From the NCBI RefSeq assembly GCF_026745355.1, contig NC_079203.1, positions 5,677,352 through 5,741,351 of the forward strand: a stretch of DNA of 64,000 bases, written 5' to 3'. The translations under genes were made by a program, and so were the position numbers. The notes below the pieces were generated by a model that was given only the letters and a program-made list of their open reading frames with translations, did no database searches and was not told the origin of the DNA. This DNA comes from Beta vulgaris subsp. vulgaris (Eukaryota; Streptophyta; Magnoliopsida; Caryophyllales; Amaranthaceae). Shown here in pieces: positions 11,251-22,429 of this stretch; within the stretch, counting starts at the first letter, position 1; each line of letters opens with the position of its first letter.

Positions 11251-11406
11251 GGGGTGAAAGGGGTGAAAAGGTTGGAGTGGGGTAAGGTTGGATAAGAGGT
11301 GAGAGAGTAAGAGTGGGGTGAAAGAGGGGTATGGGGGGCTTTGAAGGGAAAAATACGGGCATTTTCAGTAAATACATACAGGCAGCAAATAGCGCTAGGG
11401 AAAAAC

Positions 11407-12644
11407 AATTAGGTTGGAGAGAGCAGCCAAACCATTAGTAATTTTCTGTCATTATTGCCTGATGTCATAAGTCATAACCAATTAAAATAAATAGACTATA
11501 GGCTCTACATGCGACAAGACTATGAATATGATATGTGAATCTGCTTTCCCCACGTCCTCACATTAGCTTTTAGTTGTATCAACCTCAACTTTAGTGAAGT
11601 TTAGTGTGAGCCTAACAATAACTTCCATCAAGGCATCAGCCTTCCCCCTTGACAAAAAAGATTAACACTTCTTCTATCAGCTCCCAGTACGTTTAGAGTA
11701 TCCCTAATGCACCATATGTGAAATTCGCCTTCCCCACATCTATAACATACTACCTTCGACCTCCCTTCTTGATTAATCTACGAAGGAACAAGTAAAAAGT
11801 ATGAAAGATGGAAAGAAAAAATATGAAAGACGAGGAGCAAAAGTATGAAAGAGAAGAAAATGCAACCACAAAGTACACAACTTGAGTGTTTGATTGGACA
11901 AAATATGTGGAGGGCCACATCCAAGAATGGTATTAAAAAGCGTGTAGATTTAAAAAAACTGTCCAAAAAGTACCGTGTATATTAAAAAGAAACGCTCTAA
12001 AAGTTAAGTGTAGATAAAAAAGAACGGAGGAGATACACGATATGTGCCTTTAGCACATCTAAGCATGTCACCCGAGCACTTGCAGTACCAATAACCAAAC
12101 GGGCCGTTAATAGTTTGGTATCCTAGTGGAATAGAAACAATTAAGAAGTTCAGTGTTGAGAAAGAAAACGTAATTTGTTTCCACTAGTTTGACAAGGGTA
12201 ACAAATGGGAGAGTGTTTTACCTTTCAGAAACGGTATCTATTACTTATATAACTCATACCAAACAATTAGATATGAAAACACTTATTTGAATCCGTTTCC
12301 TAAATCAAAAATTTCTATACCAAACACCACGTAAGGTGTAACGATAACCATTTTAGTTACCATAATCTTCCTCTATTAGAATCCATTCCCTTTCCATTCC
12401 ATATCTTGAACAAAACGACCCCTTAACATGATTTATAGACGGCGTTATGCGAGAGCACACTTAAGAAAACGCTCCTCTTAGGGAGGTGAATTATATAGCC
12501 ACTGTAGTTATAAAAAAAAACATTCTTACTACCAACCACTTTCATTTGAATCCAACACAGAAGTTACATACAACATACAGAAAATGGCAGCTACAAAATG
12601 ACTACCTAAAAATTCAACTACTTGTAACAATTATTCAATTATAC
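11407..12644. other. Intergenic sequence with decayed repeat traces
   Basis: No gene seen. A stretch ~12100-12425 begins near GGGCCGTTAATAGTTTGG and ends TTGAACAAAACGACCCCTTAA, which looks like degenerate inverted ends of a MITE, but no target duplication is clear. CGGAGGAG near 12026 may be an eroded Stowaway end. Confidence 0.3.
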
Positions 12645-12647
12645 TAA

Positions 12648-13329
12648 GGGGGTGTTTGGTGGACAATATTTATGGCTGGGAAACGGAATCGGATAAAGGT
12701 TTCCGTTATTGCTTGTTTGGTTTGAGAGGTTGGTAAATCGTTTCCGTTACTTGATGTTAACCAATACCACCGAATTGATACCACTCCTAAAATTGAGGTA
12801 ACAGTTTCCATTACCTTCGTCAATCATTATCTAGGGCTCTCCCCTCACATTCTTCCTCATACTCTCTCTCTCCTCTCTGCTCTTTGATCAGTCTACTTGT
12901 TTCATTATTCCTCTGTTTTTCTAGGACGATATTCTTTCTCCTCTTTTGTGTCTCCATAAATCATGATTTATTTTTTTTAGAAATATCCAGATGATGCTAT
13001 ATTGCTATGTAAAGACACATCAATCTCTACTTTGTATTTTATTTAATTATTTATTGCAAGTTTTTTTTTTTAGAAATAATACTGCGATATTGTCACCTAT
13101 TCTGAAAAATTCATCTGCATACTGGTATAATGTATTGCATATAGTTCTCAAATAAATATACTTTGTAATTTCATAGCTAGCCAAGCAACAAGAAAAACAA
13201 GTTTCTAATAAGTGATTCCATTACTTGATTGAACCAAACACCTAATAAAAATAACAATTACTATTACCATTCCTTTCCTTATACAATTCCATTCCCTTTC
13301 CATTCCATAATATTGAACCAAACCCCCCC
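12648..13329. mobile_element. PIF/Harbinger (Tourist-like) MITE, 682 bp
   Basis: Ends GGGGGTGTTTGGTGGACAAT and, inverted, GGGGGGGTTTGGTTCAATAT, flanked by TAA on both sides (12645-12647 and 13330-13332). The 3-bp T(A/T)A duplication and G-rich TTTGGT ends fit PIF/Harbinger MITEs. No coding capacity. It ends 83 bp downstream of the frataxin stop codon. Confidence 0.75.
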
Positions 13330-13415
13330 TAAGAAAACAAAATTTTAGAATAATAAGCAATTAGAAACATAAATAAGAAGGGGGAGGGGGAGTTCCCTTC
13401 CACAAAAGTAAAAGA

Positions 13416-16400
13416 TTAAAATAGGTTGACAGATTTACCAAACACCTGCTCCAGCTCACTCTCTAGAATCACTGACAAATTTGCTGTATTTCGACGATAA
13501 ACCCAAGCTTGAGAAGCAGGATCCCAGTCAAATCTTGAAGGACCACTGCATCAAAAACACAATATACAATAGGCTCAATCAGAGGAAGAAAGTCAGAACA
13601 CTTTGCTATGAATCTATGATAAGAAGTCAGAACAACAAACATAATTAGTATACATGTGAAACCAAAGAATGAAGGCCTAATCTGTATCGTGAAGTCGTGA
13701 ATACTAAAATCATAGACCAAGTCTGCCCATGACGAGTAGGAAAAAGAGCAACACTTATACAAAAAGAGGTGTTAGGAATATTACGAAGAGAGAAACTCTA
13801 TGCAAAGCTGAGTAAGTGCGAATTTTGGTTGGATCAAGTAATATTCTTAGGGCATGTTGTAACCAAGGAAGGTATAGCAGTGGATCCTGAAAAGATAAAA
13901 GCGGTAAAAGAATGGCCTGCACCTACCAATGTTGGTGAAGTTAGAAGTTTTCTTGGGCTTGCTGGATACTATAGAAGGTTCGTGGAGAATTTTTCGCGAA
14001 TAGCTTTGCCGATGACGAATCTAATCAAGAAGAATACAAGATTTCAGTGGACAGAGAAACGTGAGAAGGCTTTTCAGGAATTAAAGGAAAGATTGACTAG
14101 CGCTCCAATCTTAGCTCTACCTTCAGGAACAGAAGGGTTTGAGGTCTATAGTGATGCCTCTCAGGAAGGGTTAGGGTGTGTAAAGCGAGTTATAGGCTTC
14201 CAGGCAATTGAAGATGCATGAGAAAAACTACCCTGTACATGATTTAGAGTTAGCAGCAGTCGTTTTTGCACTAAAGTTGTGGAGACATTATTTATACGAA
14301 ATATCTAGCAAGGTTTATACTGATCACAAGACTTTAAAATACATCTTCACCCGGAAGGAAATGAACCAGACTTTTACAAGAGTACATTGATTGTCATAAC
14401 AGTAACACAGTATACGCATTTTAACCAGATGTTTTTGTTTCATAAGTCATTCTACGATAATGATATAGCTTAAAAATAATTTACGGGTTATTTCACATCA
14501 TCAATATATCATCAGTATAATTTTGGTAGAGTGTTCTTAGTACACATAAATTTTATAACAAAGGGAATTTATAAGCAAGCGCGGACAGTTTTCAATAATT
14601 ACCTTACTGGAGAAGACAACCAGATCTGTCTGTTTGGCGTCTGTTTATTCACCACATAAGTTCCCAAATTCCCAAGCTTCAAGGTCAAAACCCCATTCTG
14701 CAATAAATCTTTCGCTAAGACCCTTAAAGTACAGGAGATGTATGTGTCCTGACTAGTAAACAACAGATATAGAGACACAATGTCGGAGAACATTACTTAC
14801 CCCATAATCTACGTCGAATCCATCAATCTCAACAGTATCACCATATTCCTGCCAAGAGTGAAAGGTATGTCATAACCAAATATAGCCAATACATTGTCGA
14901 CTTGTAGATATAAACTAAAAACCAATAAATAATCACATATACATTAGCATCAAGCACTGCACACAGCCCCTCAAAAATCTTTACTGATTAAACCAGAGCT
15001 TACGGGAAAAGCAACCGATACACAAAAAGCCATGAAGTAAAAAGGATCATAAGGGGGGCTTATGCATAAGGGAACATGAGAGTAAACACAGGAAAGATAA
15101 GGTCATCAGCAATTACACAGTCAATAGAGTAAACCATAGGATCTTCTACAATAACAGCAAAAATGATCAGTTCCACAAACTGTGAACCATATTTCTTATA
15201 GAAAACCAAACACAAACTCACTTTAACACAACTGTCACTTCCAAAACTCTTGCGGAAACAAATATAGAAACAGCATCTTTAAGAAAATTTTGCAGAATCT
15301 CTGTGGATTTTGTCCTGGCGGGTACACTAGGCAGGTGCAGGCTCTCTATCCCAAGAGCAACCTCAATCCTCATAGTATGCTTTATGATCCTTCAAAGTCA
15401 ATGACTTCACAGCCATCACAGAAGAAAATGAAACCAACAGCAAGGAAAAGACAGTTATCAACTTATCACACAAAGAAAGAAAGATTTCACAAGGGCCACA
15501 TATGAACCAAGAAATGAATTATCCTCATTTACATCATCTCATTCTACTTTAAAATAAAATCTTTAACAATTTGACTTTGACCTCTCACATAACAATTCAT
15601 CCAAGGTACTTGCGGGTTGGATATTTTTATATGCTAGGATGCAGGTACATGAGAAATAATAATACTAGGTGGTTACTTGGTTGAATTGTTCATATGGGGA
15701 AGTTGAAATTCCCTTGAAATCCCAAATCATAGGAAATAAATTCCATAATAAGATTCATGGGAATTTGCTAAAATTGTTGGTTGATGATGGTGGATATATA
15801 TTTATAGGAACTTTTACTTACCTAAGGGGACCCTTGATAAGCAACTTAGTACACTTTGTGGGAAGTTGAAAATCCTAGGAAGTTTTACTTCCCCCATTTT
15901 CCCATTTTTTGTTAGCCAACAACTCACCCATCTTCCAATTCCTAGAAAATTCTACTTCCCATGTTTTCTCGTGTCACCAAACAAGCACTAGGATGCTCGA
16001 ACACAAGTACGAGAGACAAACACAAGTACAGATCAATCTTGGAAAAATTCAAAATCGAGGACTTGGGGACACGTTTTAGAAGGATCCTAAATTCAGATTC
16101 AGACTCAGAAATTTTTTTTTTTCATTTCAGTTTTTTATTTTCCTTTTGTTTTCCCTGGGCAGAGACTTTCTATCTTTGATTGATTAATAAATATCTTAGC
16201 TTTCCCTGATAGAGACTTTGTGTACTTGGAGAAACAATATAACATATAAAACTACATAACAATTGAGCTGGAAATATAAAATTATAAACTATCTTCAATA
16301 GCAACCAACTTCCTAACTTTTCAGTTCGGTTCAATTTAGTTCAGCTTTTGTTCATTATTAATAAATCACGCCTAATATTATCAAATCATCAATAATTAGA

Positions 16401-17509
16401 TAAAAGAACTGCAAAAGCCTCGACATAGGCTTCATTAATCATTCAATTACAAGTTGTTCTCCACCTTAGAAAACAATGATTAAAAAAAATATCCAGTTCA
16501 ACTTATTGAAACACTCAGAGTTGAAAACTACACAAGTTCCGTCCCTGTTTAACTTATTCTCCCACTTCCAATACAGCCACTATGGTACTTTCTTTAATGG
16601 CAATCAGCATGCAAAACCTATTTGGAAGGACATCAACTAATACACATTGTAGAGTTTTACCTCCAATTTCTCGAGAAGATGATGGATGGTAGAATCAGCT
16701 AGTCGATGAAATTCATCTTCCTGTAACACAGAACTGTTTTCACATCAATTATTATCACGATCACATCAAAATACACACATCACAAACACAAACAGTATAA
16801 GATGAATCTACGACAAATGAGCAAAGATCCATAATATGATTATTAACCGCGTTGTTGAACACATCAAATTACTATAATTTGCATTATAGTAGGCGTGAAT
16901 ATCAATAACACAAGCAGCAAGTTTAGTTGTACTAGATTGAATAACTAAACGAACAAGCAATAAGTTTACTAGCTCAGATACTCCAAAATCAAACACATAC
17001 TATATTTCACTTAGAAATTCAAAAACTTCGATCAATTTAGTTCTCTTAAGTTTCAACTTTCAAGCTAGAGTTTCAACAATTTTCAAAGTAAGCAACGAAC
17101 ATTACAAATTAAACCTTCGAACTACAGCACAGAAATAATAATAATATTTACAGTAATAACGCAAATTAAAAGTTGTAAAAATTAAACATTAAACGAGAAG
17201 TTTCTATTTCACTTGAAATTCATAATCAATTACAAAAAACTTCAATTACAAGATCAATAGAAAAAAAAAACCTATAAAAAAGCGTCAAATTACAGCAGAA
17301 TGAAGCAACGAAAGAGAGAAAAATTACCGATAATCGATGGGAGCAGGAGCTTGAGATTCGTCGAGAACATTGGAAGAGAAAGTTCTAGAAACGAAAGGAG
17401 GAAGAGAGTAGAAAGAACGCAATGACGAAGAAGAAGATGATAGCAGTGGTTCCAGAAGATTGGAGACGGTTGTCGAAGGTAGGAGTTTAGTTAATGAAGA
17501 GGACGCCAT
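13416..17509 (-). CDS. FH: Frataxin, mitochondrial iron-binding protein (five exons)
   Basis: Exons on the minus strand: 17328-17509, 16661-16733, 14801-14848, 14603-14697 and 13416-13545, all with GT...AG introns and consistent phase, giving 175 aa, close to other plant frataxins. Residues 1-60 are Ser/Leu/Arg-rich, as in a mitochondrial transit peptide. Then come PAPIDYR, an acidic helix (EDEFHRLAD...LLEKLE), [43 protein letters not shown] and SGPSRFDWD with the conserved Trp, ending SELEQVFG...LF. Frataxin supplies or regulates iron for Fe-S cluster assembly in the matrix. I chose the ATG at 17509 ([10 protein letters not shown]) over the in-frame ATG at 17581 because of homology and context. 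Intron 4 carries a gypsy fragment and the promoter side is crowded by transposons. Confidence 0.92.
13769..14370 (+). pseudogene. Ty3/gypsy RT/RNase H fragment inside frataxin intron 4
   Basis: Plus-strand reading gives [27 protein letters not shown]-type sequence ([20 protein letters not shown]), [13 protein letters not shown] (RNase H Asp) and, in another frame from 14208, [20 protein letters not shown] and [11 protein letters not shown]. The frame breaks after GLGCV, where several residues are lost (KVIAYASRQ region). Both ends are abrupt; no LTR, primer site or other pol domains are nearby. It is a fragment lying antisense to the gene. Confidence 0.85.
15240..16650. other. Frataxin intron 2 interior, no gene recognised
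   Basis: Non-coding AT-rich sequence. A segment at about 15610-16010 has several matches to itself in inverted sense (AACTTCC/GGAAGTT, TTGTGGGAAGTTGAAAATCCTAGG) and may be an eroded inverted-repeat element, but the ends are unclear. Confidence 0.3.
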
Positions 17510-17859
17510 TAATGGATGGCATCGCAGTAGAGAGGAGAGAGAAATACGAGTGAAAGAGGAGGCGTGGCAGAGTTTCTGCATGATGCCAGCGTTTTTTTTG
17601 TTAACGGGTTATTATGCTATGAATATGATCGAAAGAAACCTCAAAAGAATAGACTCATCGCTTATAGCATCACCAATGGATTGATTCATTGATGGATCTT
17701 TGTTAGTTTTTAAGTTTTTGTCATTTTTTTTTTTTCTTACAATAGTTAAGCTAGGTTTTAGTTGGTCTTTTTATTTCTCTCTCCTATTTTTGCTATACCT
17801 TTTCACTTTCGAGAACGTATTGTGTCGGACTCGTCCGATCATAATTTTTGGTCGGACGA

Positions 17860-18420
17860 CTTTCAGGTGGTTCCAATTTTTTTTCAGTTAGTCTTAATTT
17901 TTTTTCAGGTAGTCTTAATTTTTTTTCAGGTAGTCTTCATTGTTTTTCAGGTAGTCTTTATTTTGTTTTCAGTTAGTCTTCTTTTTTTTCAGTTGGTTTT
18001 TGTACTTCAGTTAGACTTACTTTGGGTTTCAGTTGGTCTTTATTCTTTTTCAGGTAGTCTTCATTTTTTTCAGGTAGTCTTCATTTTTTTTTCAGGTAGT
18101 CTTCATTTTGTTTTCAGCTAGTCTTCTTTTTTTTTCAGTTGGTTTTTGTACTTCAGTTAGACTTACTTTGAGTTTCAGTTGGTCTTTATTCTTTTTCAGG
18201 TAGTCTTCATTTTTTTCAGGTAGTCTTCATTTTTTTTTCAGGTACTCTTCATTTTGTTTTCAGCTAGTCTTCTTTTTTTTTCAGTTGGTTTTGTACTTCA
18301 GTTAGACTTATTTTGGGTTTCAGTTGGTCTTTATTCTTTTTCAGGTAGTCTTCATTTTTTTTCAGGTAGTCTTCATTCTTTTTCAGGTAGTGTTCATTTT
18401 TTTTTCAGGTAGTCCAACTG
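17860..18420. repeat. TTTCAGGTAGTCTTCATTT minisatellite with 146-bp higher-order period
   Basis: More than 20 variants of a TTTCAG(G/T)T(A/T)GTCTT(C/T)ATTTTTT unit. A larger unit starting CAGTTGGTTTTTGTACTTCAG recurs at 17990, 18136 and 18282, giving a 146-bp higher-order repeat present about three times. The right neighbour 18411-18535 has AAAGTCCAACTGAAAGAAAAC units, the same core in the opposite sense, so a foldback is possible. Confidence 0.85.
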
Positions 18421-18672
18421 GAAAAAAAACAAAGTCCAACTAAAACAAAACAAAGTCCAACTGAAAGAAACACAAAGTCCAACTGAAAGAAAACAAAGTC
18501 CAACTGAAAGAAAACAAAGTTCAACTAAAAAGAAAACAAAACACTAACCTCTGATTTCTCCACTATTTCACCTCTTCCCCACTTCCACTTTCCTCTCTCT
18601 CTCCTCCTTCACGTGAGGTGGTAGCGATGGCATCATCAAGACCAGAATAGTCCAATTCTATTTCCTCTCTTC

Positions 18673-18985
18673 TTTTTTTTTTTTTGATAGTTTTATTACT
18701 CAAAAAACCCAATGAGGGCGAGAGTACAACTCATACAATTCCAACCATAGCATCAGTAGCATTAGGGAGTAATAATTAACTACAACATCTAGAAATCAGA
18801 ATTTCCAAACAACAAAGTCAAAGTTGCGAAATAGGCCCTGTTGGGATATCAGATCCTCAACTGAGATGGAGCAATGTTGATTTGCAGAAAATGAGAGCCT
18901 GAGCCCTCTCCCAGGGGATGATGATGAACCAGAAGCAGCAGATTCATCAGGAGTACTTATTGGAGGAGTTTTTGGTTCCATGATC
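18673..18985 (-). pseudogene. Poly(A)-tailed transcript-like fragment with short ORF, function unknown
   Basis: On the minus strand a 61-codon ORF starts at 18981 (MEPKTPPISTPDES..., Ser-rich, then SISVEDLISQQGL), followed by ~125 bases, an AATAAAA signal and an A run (complement of 18673-18685). That layout resembles the 3' end of a processed mRNA copied into DNA. I do not recognise the protein. It lies wholly inside the MULE, so it may be captured host sequence. Alternatively it is the 3' end of an unrecognised retroelement. Confidence 0.4.
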
Positions 18986-19900
18986 GATTACGTCGTTGGT
19001 GATTCAGTAGAAAGAGAAAATGTGGGGTTTTTTTAGAGAGAAATTTGGATGATGATGATGAACCAGAACGCATCTTATATCGGTTGCTTTATAATGAACT
19101 TGGGTCAGCCCGTCTGACCAAATGTTTGGGTCAGACGGTCTGATCCAATACTTTCACTTTCATAAAATCTCTATCCTACTAAAAAAAAATTTATTTTTAT
19201 ATGGACTAAATAATTTATATTCATATTTTAATTTGGATTATTTGAATTTGTTCATGAAAATTAATTAACATTGGCTTAACTAGAAGAATATAAATAAAAT
19301 TGGGTAGGAAAAATTGACTAAAAAGAAAAATAAATTAGGAAGAAAGTGGTCAACTATTTTAAATTTAGGCTCAATTTATAGATAGAACTATTTTATAGAC
19401 GTTAGTATATTTTTTAAAAAAATTATGAACTGATTTTTTTAAATTCACGTGAGTATATTGAACTCGATACTACAATAATATACTAAATGTTAAGTAGAAA
19501 GATGCAACATGCAAGTAAAAAGCATCGGGCGTTGAACACCCATCCACGCGGCAAGTTGTCATTCGCTTGTCAAGTTGTCAGTGTTCCTGACACAACATTT
19601 ACAAGTTGTCTGGACATTTGGGTAAAACGCAGGCTTCCTCACTCAACCTCCTTATCCTTTCTTTACAAGAACTGTTTCAACACGGTAAAAAAAAAAAAAA
19701 AAAAAAAAGATATTCAAATGGGCCAACTTTTGTGACACGCGGTGGACGGCACGCCATCCGAGGCTCAATTGTTTTGGAAGTCTAGTCCAACCAACTCCGA
19801 TCCAAGGGCTAATTGCCCCAACCCCAATAGTAAAACCAAACAAAGCTAGTTTTACTATTTCCTAGGCCAACTAAAAACCCAACCATTGTAAATGCTCTTA

Positions 19901-20569
19901 GAGAGCGTTTTGTTAAAGGTTTTCAGGAAAGGTAAGGGAATCATGTAAGTTGATTCCCTCATTTGTTGTTTATATTGTCAATTCAATGATTCCCTTTACC
20001 CTATCCTTACCTCCAAACTCCTCTACATCCATTCCCCACCCTACCCACCCCAAGGTTTCACTTACCTTTTCCTTGAAACAACATTATTATTATTATTATT
20101 ATTATTAGGAAAATTTGCCAAAAAAAACCTTACTAAGGTTCAATTTTGCGAAAAAAAACCTTATAAAACATTCATTGCAAAAAGAAACCACAAACTTATT
20201 TTTTCTTACAATAAGAAACCTATTCCCATTTTTCGATGTATATTTTTTCTCAATTCCGGCGCTGACTCTTCTATCTTTCTTTAACCCTCTATTTCCATTA
20301 ACTGCAAAACTGCTCCTACGCATCTAAAAAACCACACCAGAAAATGGAAATAGGTTTCATCTTGCAAGAAAAATTAAGTTTGTGGTTTTTTCGCAAAAAA
20401 TGCTTTAAAATATTTTTTTTTACAAACTTTCCTTATTATTATTATTATTACCAATACCCTAGAAATTTTGAAACAAACAACCTACTAAATCCAAGGATTT
20501 GGCTTTCCATTAACCTCATTTCCCTTTCTTAAACTCTTTCCCTTTCCCCTTGGTGAACCAAATGCCTCC
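19901..20569. mobile_element. Harbinger-like MITE abutting R1, with an inner inverted-repeat element
   Basis: Left GAGAGCGTTTTGTTAAAGG and inverted right GGAGGCATTTGGTTCACC, flanked by TTA (19898-19900 and 20570-20572). The left TTA is also the right target duplication of R1. Inside, an element of about 20107-20433 with ends AGGAAAATTTGCCAAAAAAA and inverted AAGGAAAGTTTGTAAAAAAA sits between two (TTA)n runs, which suggests insertion into a TTA microsatellite. No coding capacity. Confidence 0.55.
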
Positions 20570-20799
20570 TTAGGACTTAGGACTTAGGAAAGGGGGAAGT
20601 GAAAATAATGAAGAAACTTTAGGTAAAGAAAGGAATTCGAATCCCCTAATTCTTCCACATGTTTGGCTAGATTTCGTCACTAGGTTTGGTAGGGTGGTGG
20701 CGGTTCGTCTTTTTCTCTTCCTTTCATGCCATATCCCGTGTGGTGATAGTGGGTGGACTTGGGTCGAGGGTGGGGCTAGCATGGCCGATAGGACTATTT

Positions 20800-21400
20800 G
20801 CGGGATTGGTTGGTGTGGTATGGAATATAATCCAAATCAAACCCCGAATATGCGGTTTGACAGTTTTAAACCATACTGCACCGCATTTTTGCCCAAACCA
20901 ACCCAAACCAACCCAAACCGACCACATGAAACCGTTTGGTAGAGTGCGATTAGTTTGTGGTTTGCGGTTCACCCATTTTTTCATCCGCGATATGAGTTTT
21001 GTAAGCTTCTTTTCATATGCAATACAGTGTGGTTTAACAACTTTTTTTTATATTTGTGGAATATAGTAAGGTTTCGTAAACTTATTGTCAGAAAATAGTT
21101 AATTAGCTACAAATTGTTGGAAAAGTAATTCAAAAATTACCAAAAAGTATGTGGTACAAAGTTGTTGAGAACTCAGTGATAGTACTCTATAAAAAATCAT
21201 CTAAATAGTTTTGCTGTTTACGATGCAGTTTACCATTATAAAGAATCAAACCCAACCCAAACTGCAAACCGCAATTTGCTTCACAAACCAACCCGCAATT
21301 TTTAAAACCGCAAACCAATCCAAACCGTGAAAAAGACATTTTGGGTTATCATTTGGTGCAGTACATACCATACTCTGAACAACCCTAATAGTCAATGGTG
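20800..21400. repeat. AAACCGCAAACC/GGTTTGCGGTT inverted low-complexity element, probably hAT-like
   Basis: Short motifs such as CAAACCAACCC and ACCGCAAACC occur in one sense near 20830-20940 and 21250-21320 and in the other near 20950-20970. The right end TGAACAACCCTA resembles hAT-type termini seen in such name-like repeats. The left end and target duplication are not clear. Confidence 0.35.
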
Positions 21401-21774
21401 GCTCCAACGTGGTTAATGAGGTGCTGGCCGGGTCAATGATGGAGTGGTTGTAATCCCCCATAAATTTATGAATTTTATAGATATATTTAAACGTATAGTT
21501 ATTTAGATTTAAATATATTTTAGTATTTAAATATGTGATTTATTTCTTCAAAGGTGGACTATTTCAAAGTCAAAGGAATTATTTTAATGATTTAAAGAAG
21601 TTAGACATTTTGTCTATACATGTTTTGAAAAATATTTGAAAAGCTTAAAACACTTTGTGGATTTGGAAAAAAGAATTTCTAATTGGGTATGAGGAACCCA
21701 AACACTAAAGTTCATCAATCATTAAACTCTAGTTGAGCCCAATCCCATTTTCCTAAATCCACAAGGGGAACCTA

Positions 21775-22080
21775 TATCAAATATTTATAATAAGATTTAA
21801 CAAAGACTCTAATTTATCTATCCAAACCTAACCTTAAGATTACCAGACATCGGCCCATGATCACCTCGGGTAAGGTTTGGATAGATAAATTAGAGTCTTT
21901 GTTAAATCTTGTTATAAATATTTGATAGTCCAATAAAAATATGTTCTAAAATAAGATCCAACATTTTAAATTTTTAAAAAGAGGTTAGAGACTTTTGTAA
22001 GCTTAAAGTTAGATTTGGATAGATAAATTAAAGTCTTTATTAAATCTTGTTATAAATATTTGATAGTCCTATAAAAATAT
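21775..22080. repeat. Inverted repeat (hairpin) plus a third direct copy
   Basis: Arm 21775-21833 contains AACAAAGACTCTAATTTATC and AATATTTATAATAAGATTTA. Its near-perfect inverse is at 21871-21926, leaving a ~37-base loop. A third copy in the same sense as the second arm is at 22013-22067, and the 30-40 bases after arm 2 (AATATGTTCTAAAATAAGAT) also recur after the third copy. No ORF. Confidence 0.75.
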
Positions 22081-22429
22081 GTTCTAAAATAAGATTCGAA
22101 ATTATTAAATTCTAGGGCAATATAATTATTTTGAAATGCAATAAAAAGGCCAGGATTAACATTCATATGAGTTGAAGTAATACTATGCGCAAATCAGGTG
22201 GCTGATTCGATTAAAAATTCACCTGAATTAGTAAGACCCCAACTTGGAGTATATAGGACACCATGATGTGAAATGAGAATGCCTAGAATTTTTGTATAAT
22301 ATGATTAGGTACTAATCATTGGAGCAGTGTGATATTCCATTGTCACAAAGATAGAATTACATTATTAATAGTTAATTCAATATTTGAAATATTTCAAAAA
22401 GTTAACAATTTAAGATTCGTATTTTAAAT

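Larger units (their letters stand above)
9502..11406. mobile_element. MULE-like element with long terminal inverted repeats
   Basis: The left end GGGTTTCCCTAGCGCTATTT and the inverted right end GTTTTTCCCTAGCGCTATTT match. The inverted similarity continues for ~390 bp (left, to ~9890) and ~540 bp (right, from ~10865), including CCCGTATTTTTCCCTT, the CTCTCACCTCT block and the GTAAGTTTTTTTTAAAAAA block. Long TIRs plus an internal FAR1/MURA-type remnant fit the Mutator superfamily. I do not find a clear 9-bp target duplication, so the outer ends could be off by several bases. The right arm is expanded by GGT-rich repeats (11040-11250). Confidence 0.65.
17811..19152. mobile_element. MULE-type non-autonomous element (copy 1), nested in MITE R1
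   Basis: Left end GAGAACGTATTGTGTCGGAC and right end resembling it in inverted sense (AGTATTGGATCAGACCGTCT). The 9-bp TTCACTTTC occurs directly outside both ends (17802-17810 and 19153-19161), as expected for Mutator-like transposition. A sister copy with its own 9-bp duplication is at 38241-39026; both share the TTTGGTCGGACGACTTTCAG start. No transposase is present. The interior holds a minisatellite and a poly(A)-tailed transcript-like fragment. Confidence 0.7.
17665..19897. mobile_element. Harbinger-like MITE R1, split by a MULE
   Basis: Ends TAGCATCACCAATGG and, inverted, GAGCATTTACAATGG, flanked by TTA (17662-17664 and 19898-19900). It is a diverged copy of the element at 58452-59118; the alignable parts run 17665-17810 and 19153-19470 plus ~19710-19897, including ATTTAGGCTCAATTTATAGAT and CCAACCAACTCC blocks. 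The family fit makes plain that the MULE at 17811-19152 is a later insertion. About 230 bp ending in a 22-base A run (19470-19708) has no counterpart in the sister copy. Confidence 0.65.

Noticed and set aside
10924..11408. His/Thr/Ser-rich and Val/Gly-rich ORFs
   Set aside because: They come from GGT/ACC simple repeats within the MULE terminal repeat.
12026..12040. Stowaway end (CGGAGGAG)
   Set aside because: No matching inverted end or TA duplication found within 500 bp.
13469..13762. 97-codon minus-strand ORF
   Set aside because: It overlaps frataxin exon 5 in another frame; the exon itself is in the frame giving SGPSRFDWD.
17860..18420. CRISPR-like array of regular repeats
   Set aside because: Units are imperfect, spacers are not unique, the DNA is a plant nuclear MULE, and the pattern is a T-rich minisatellite.
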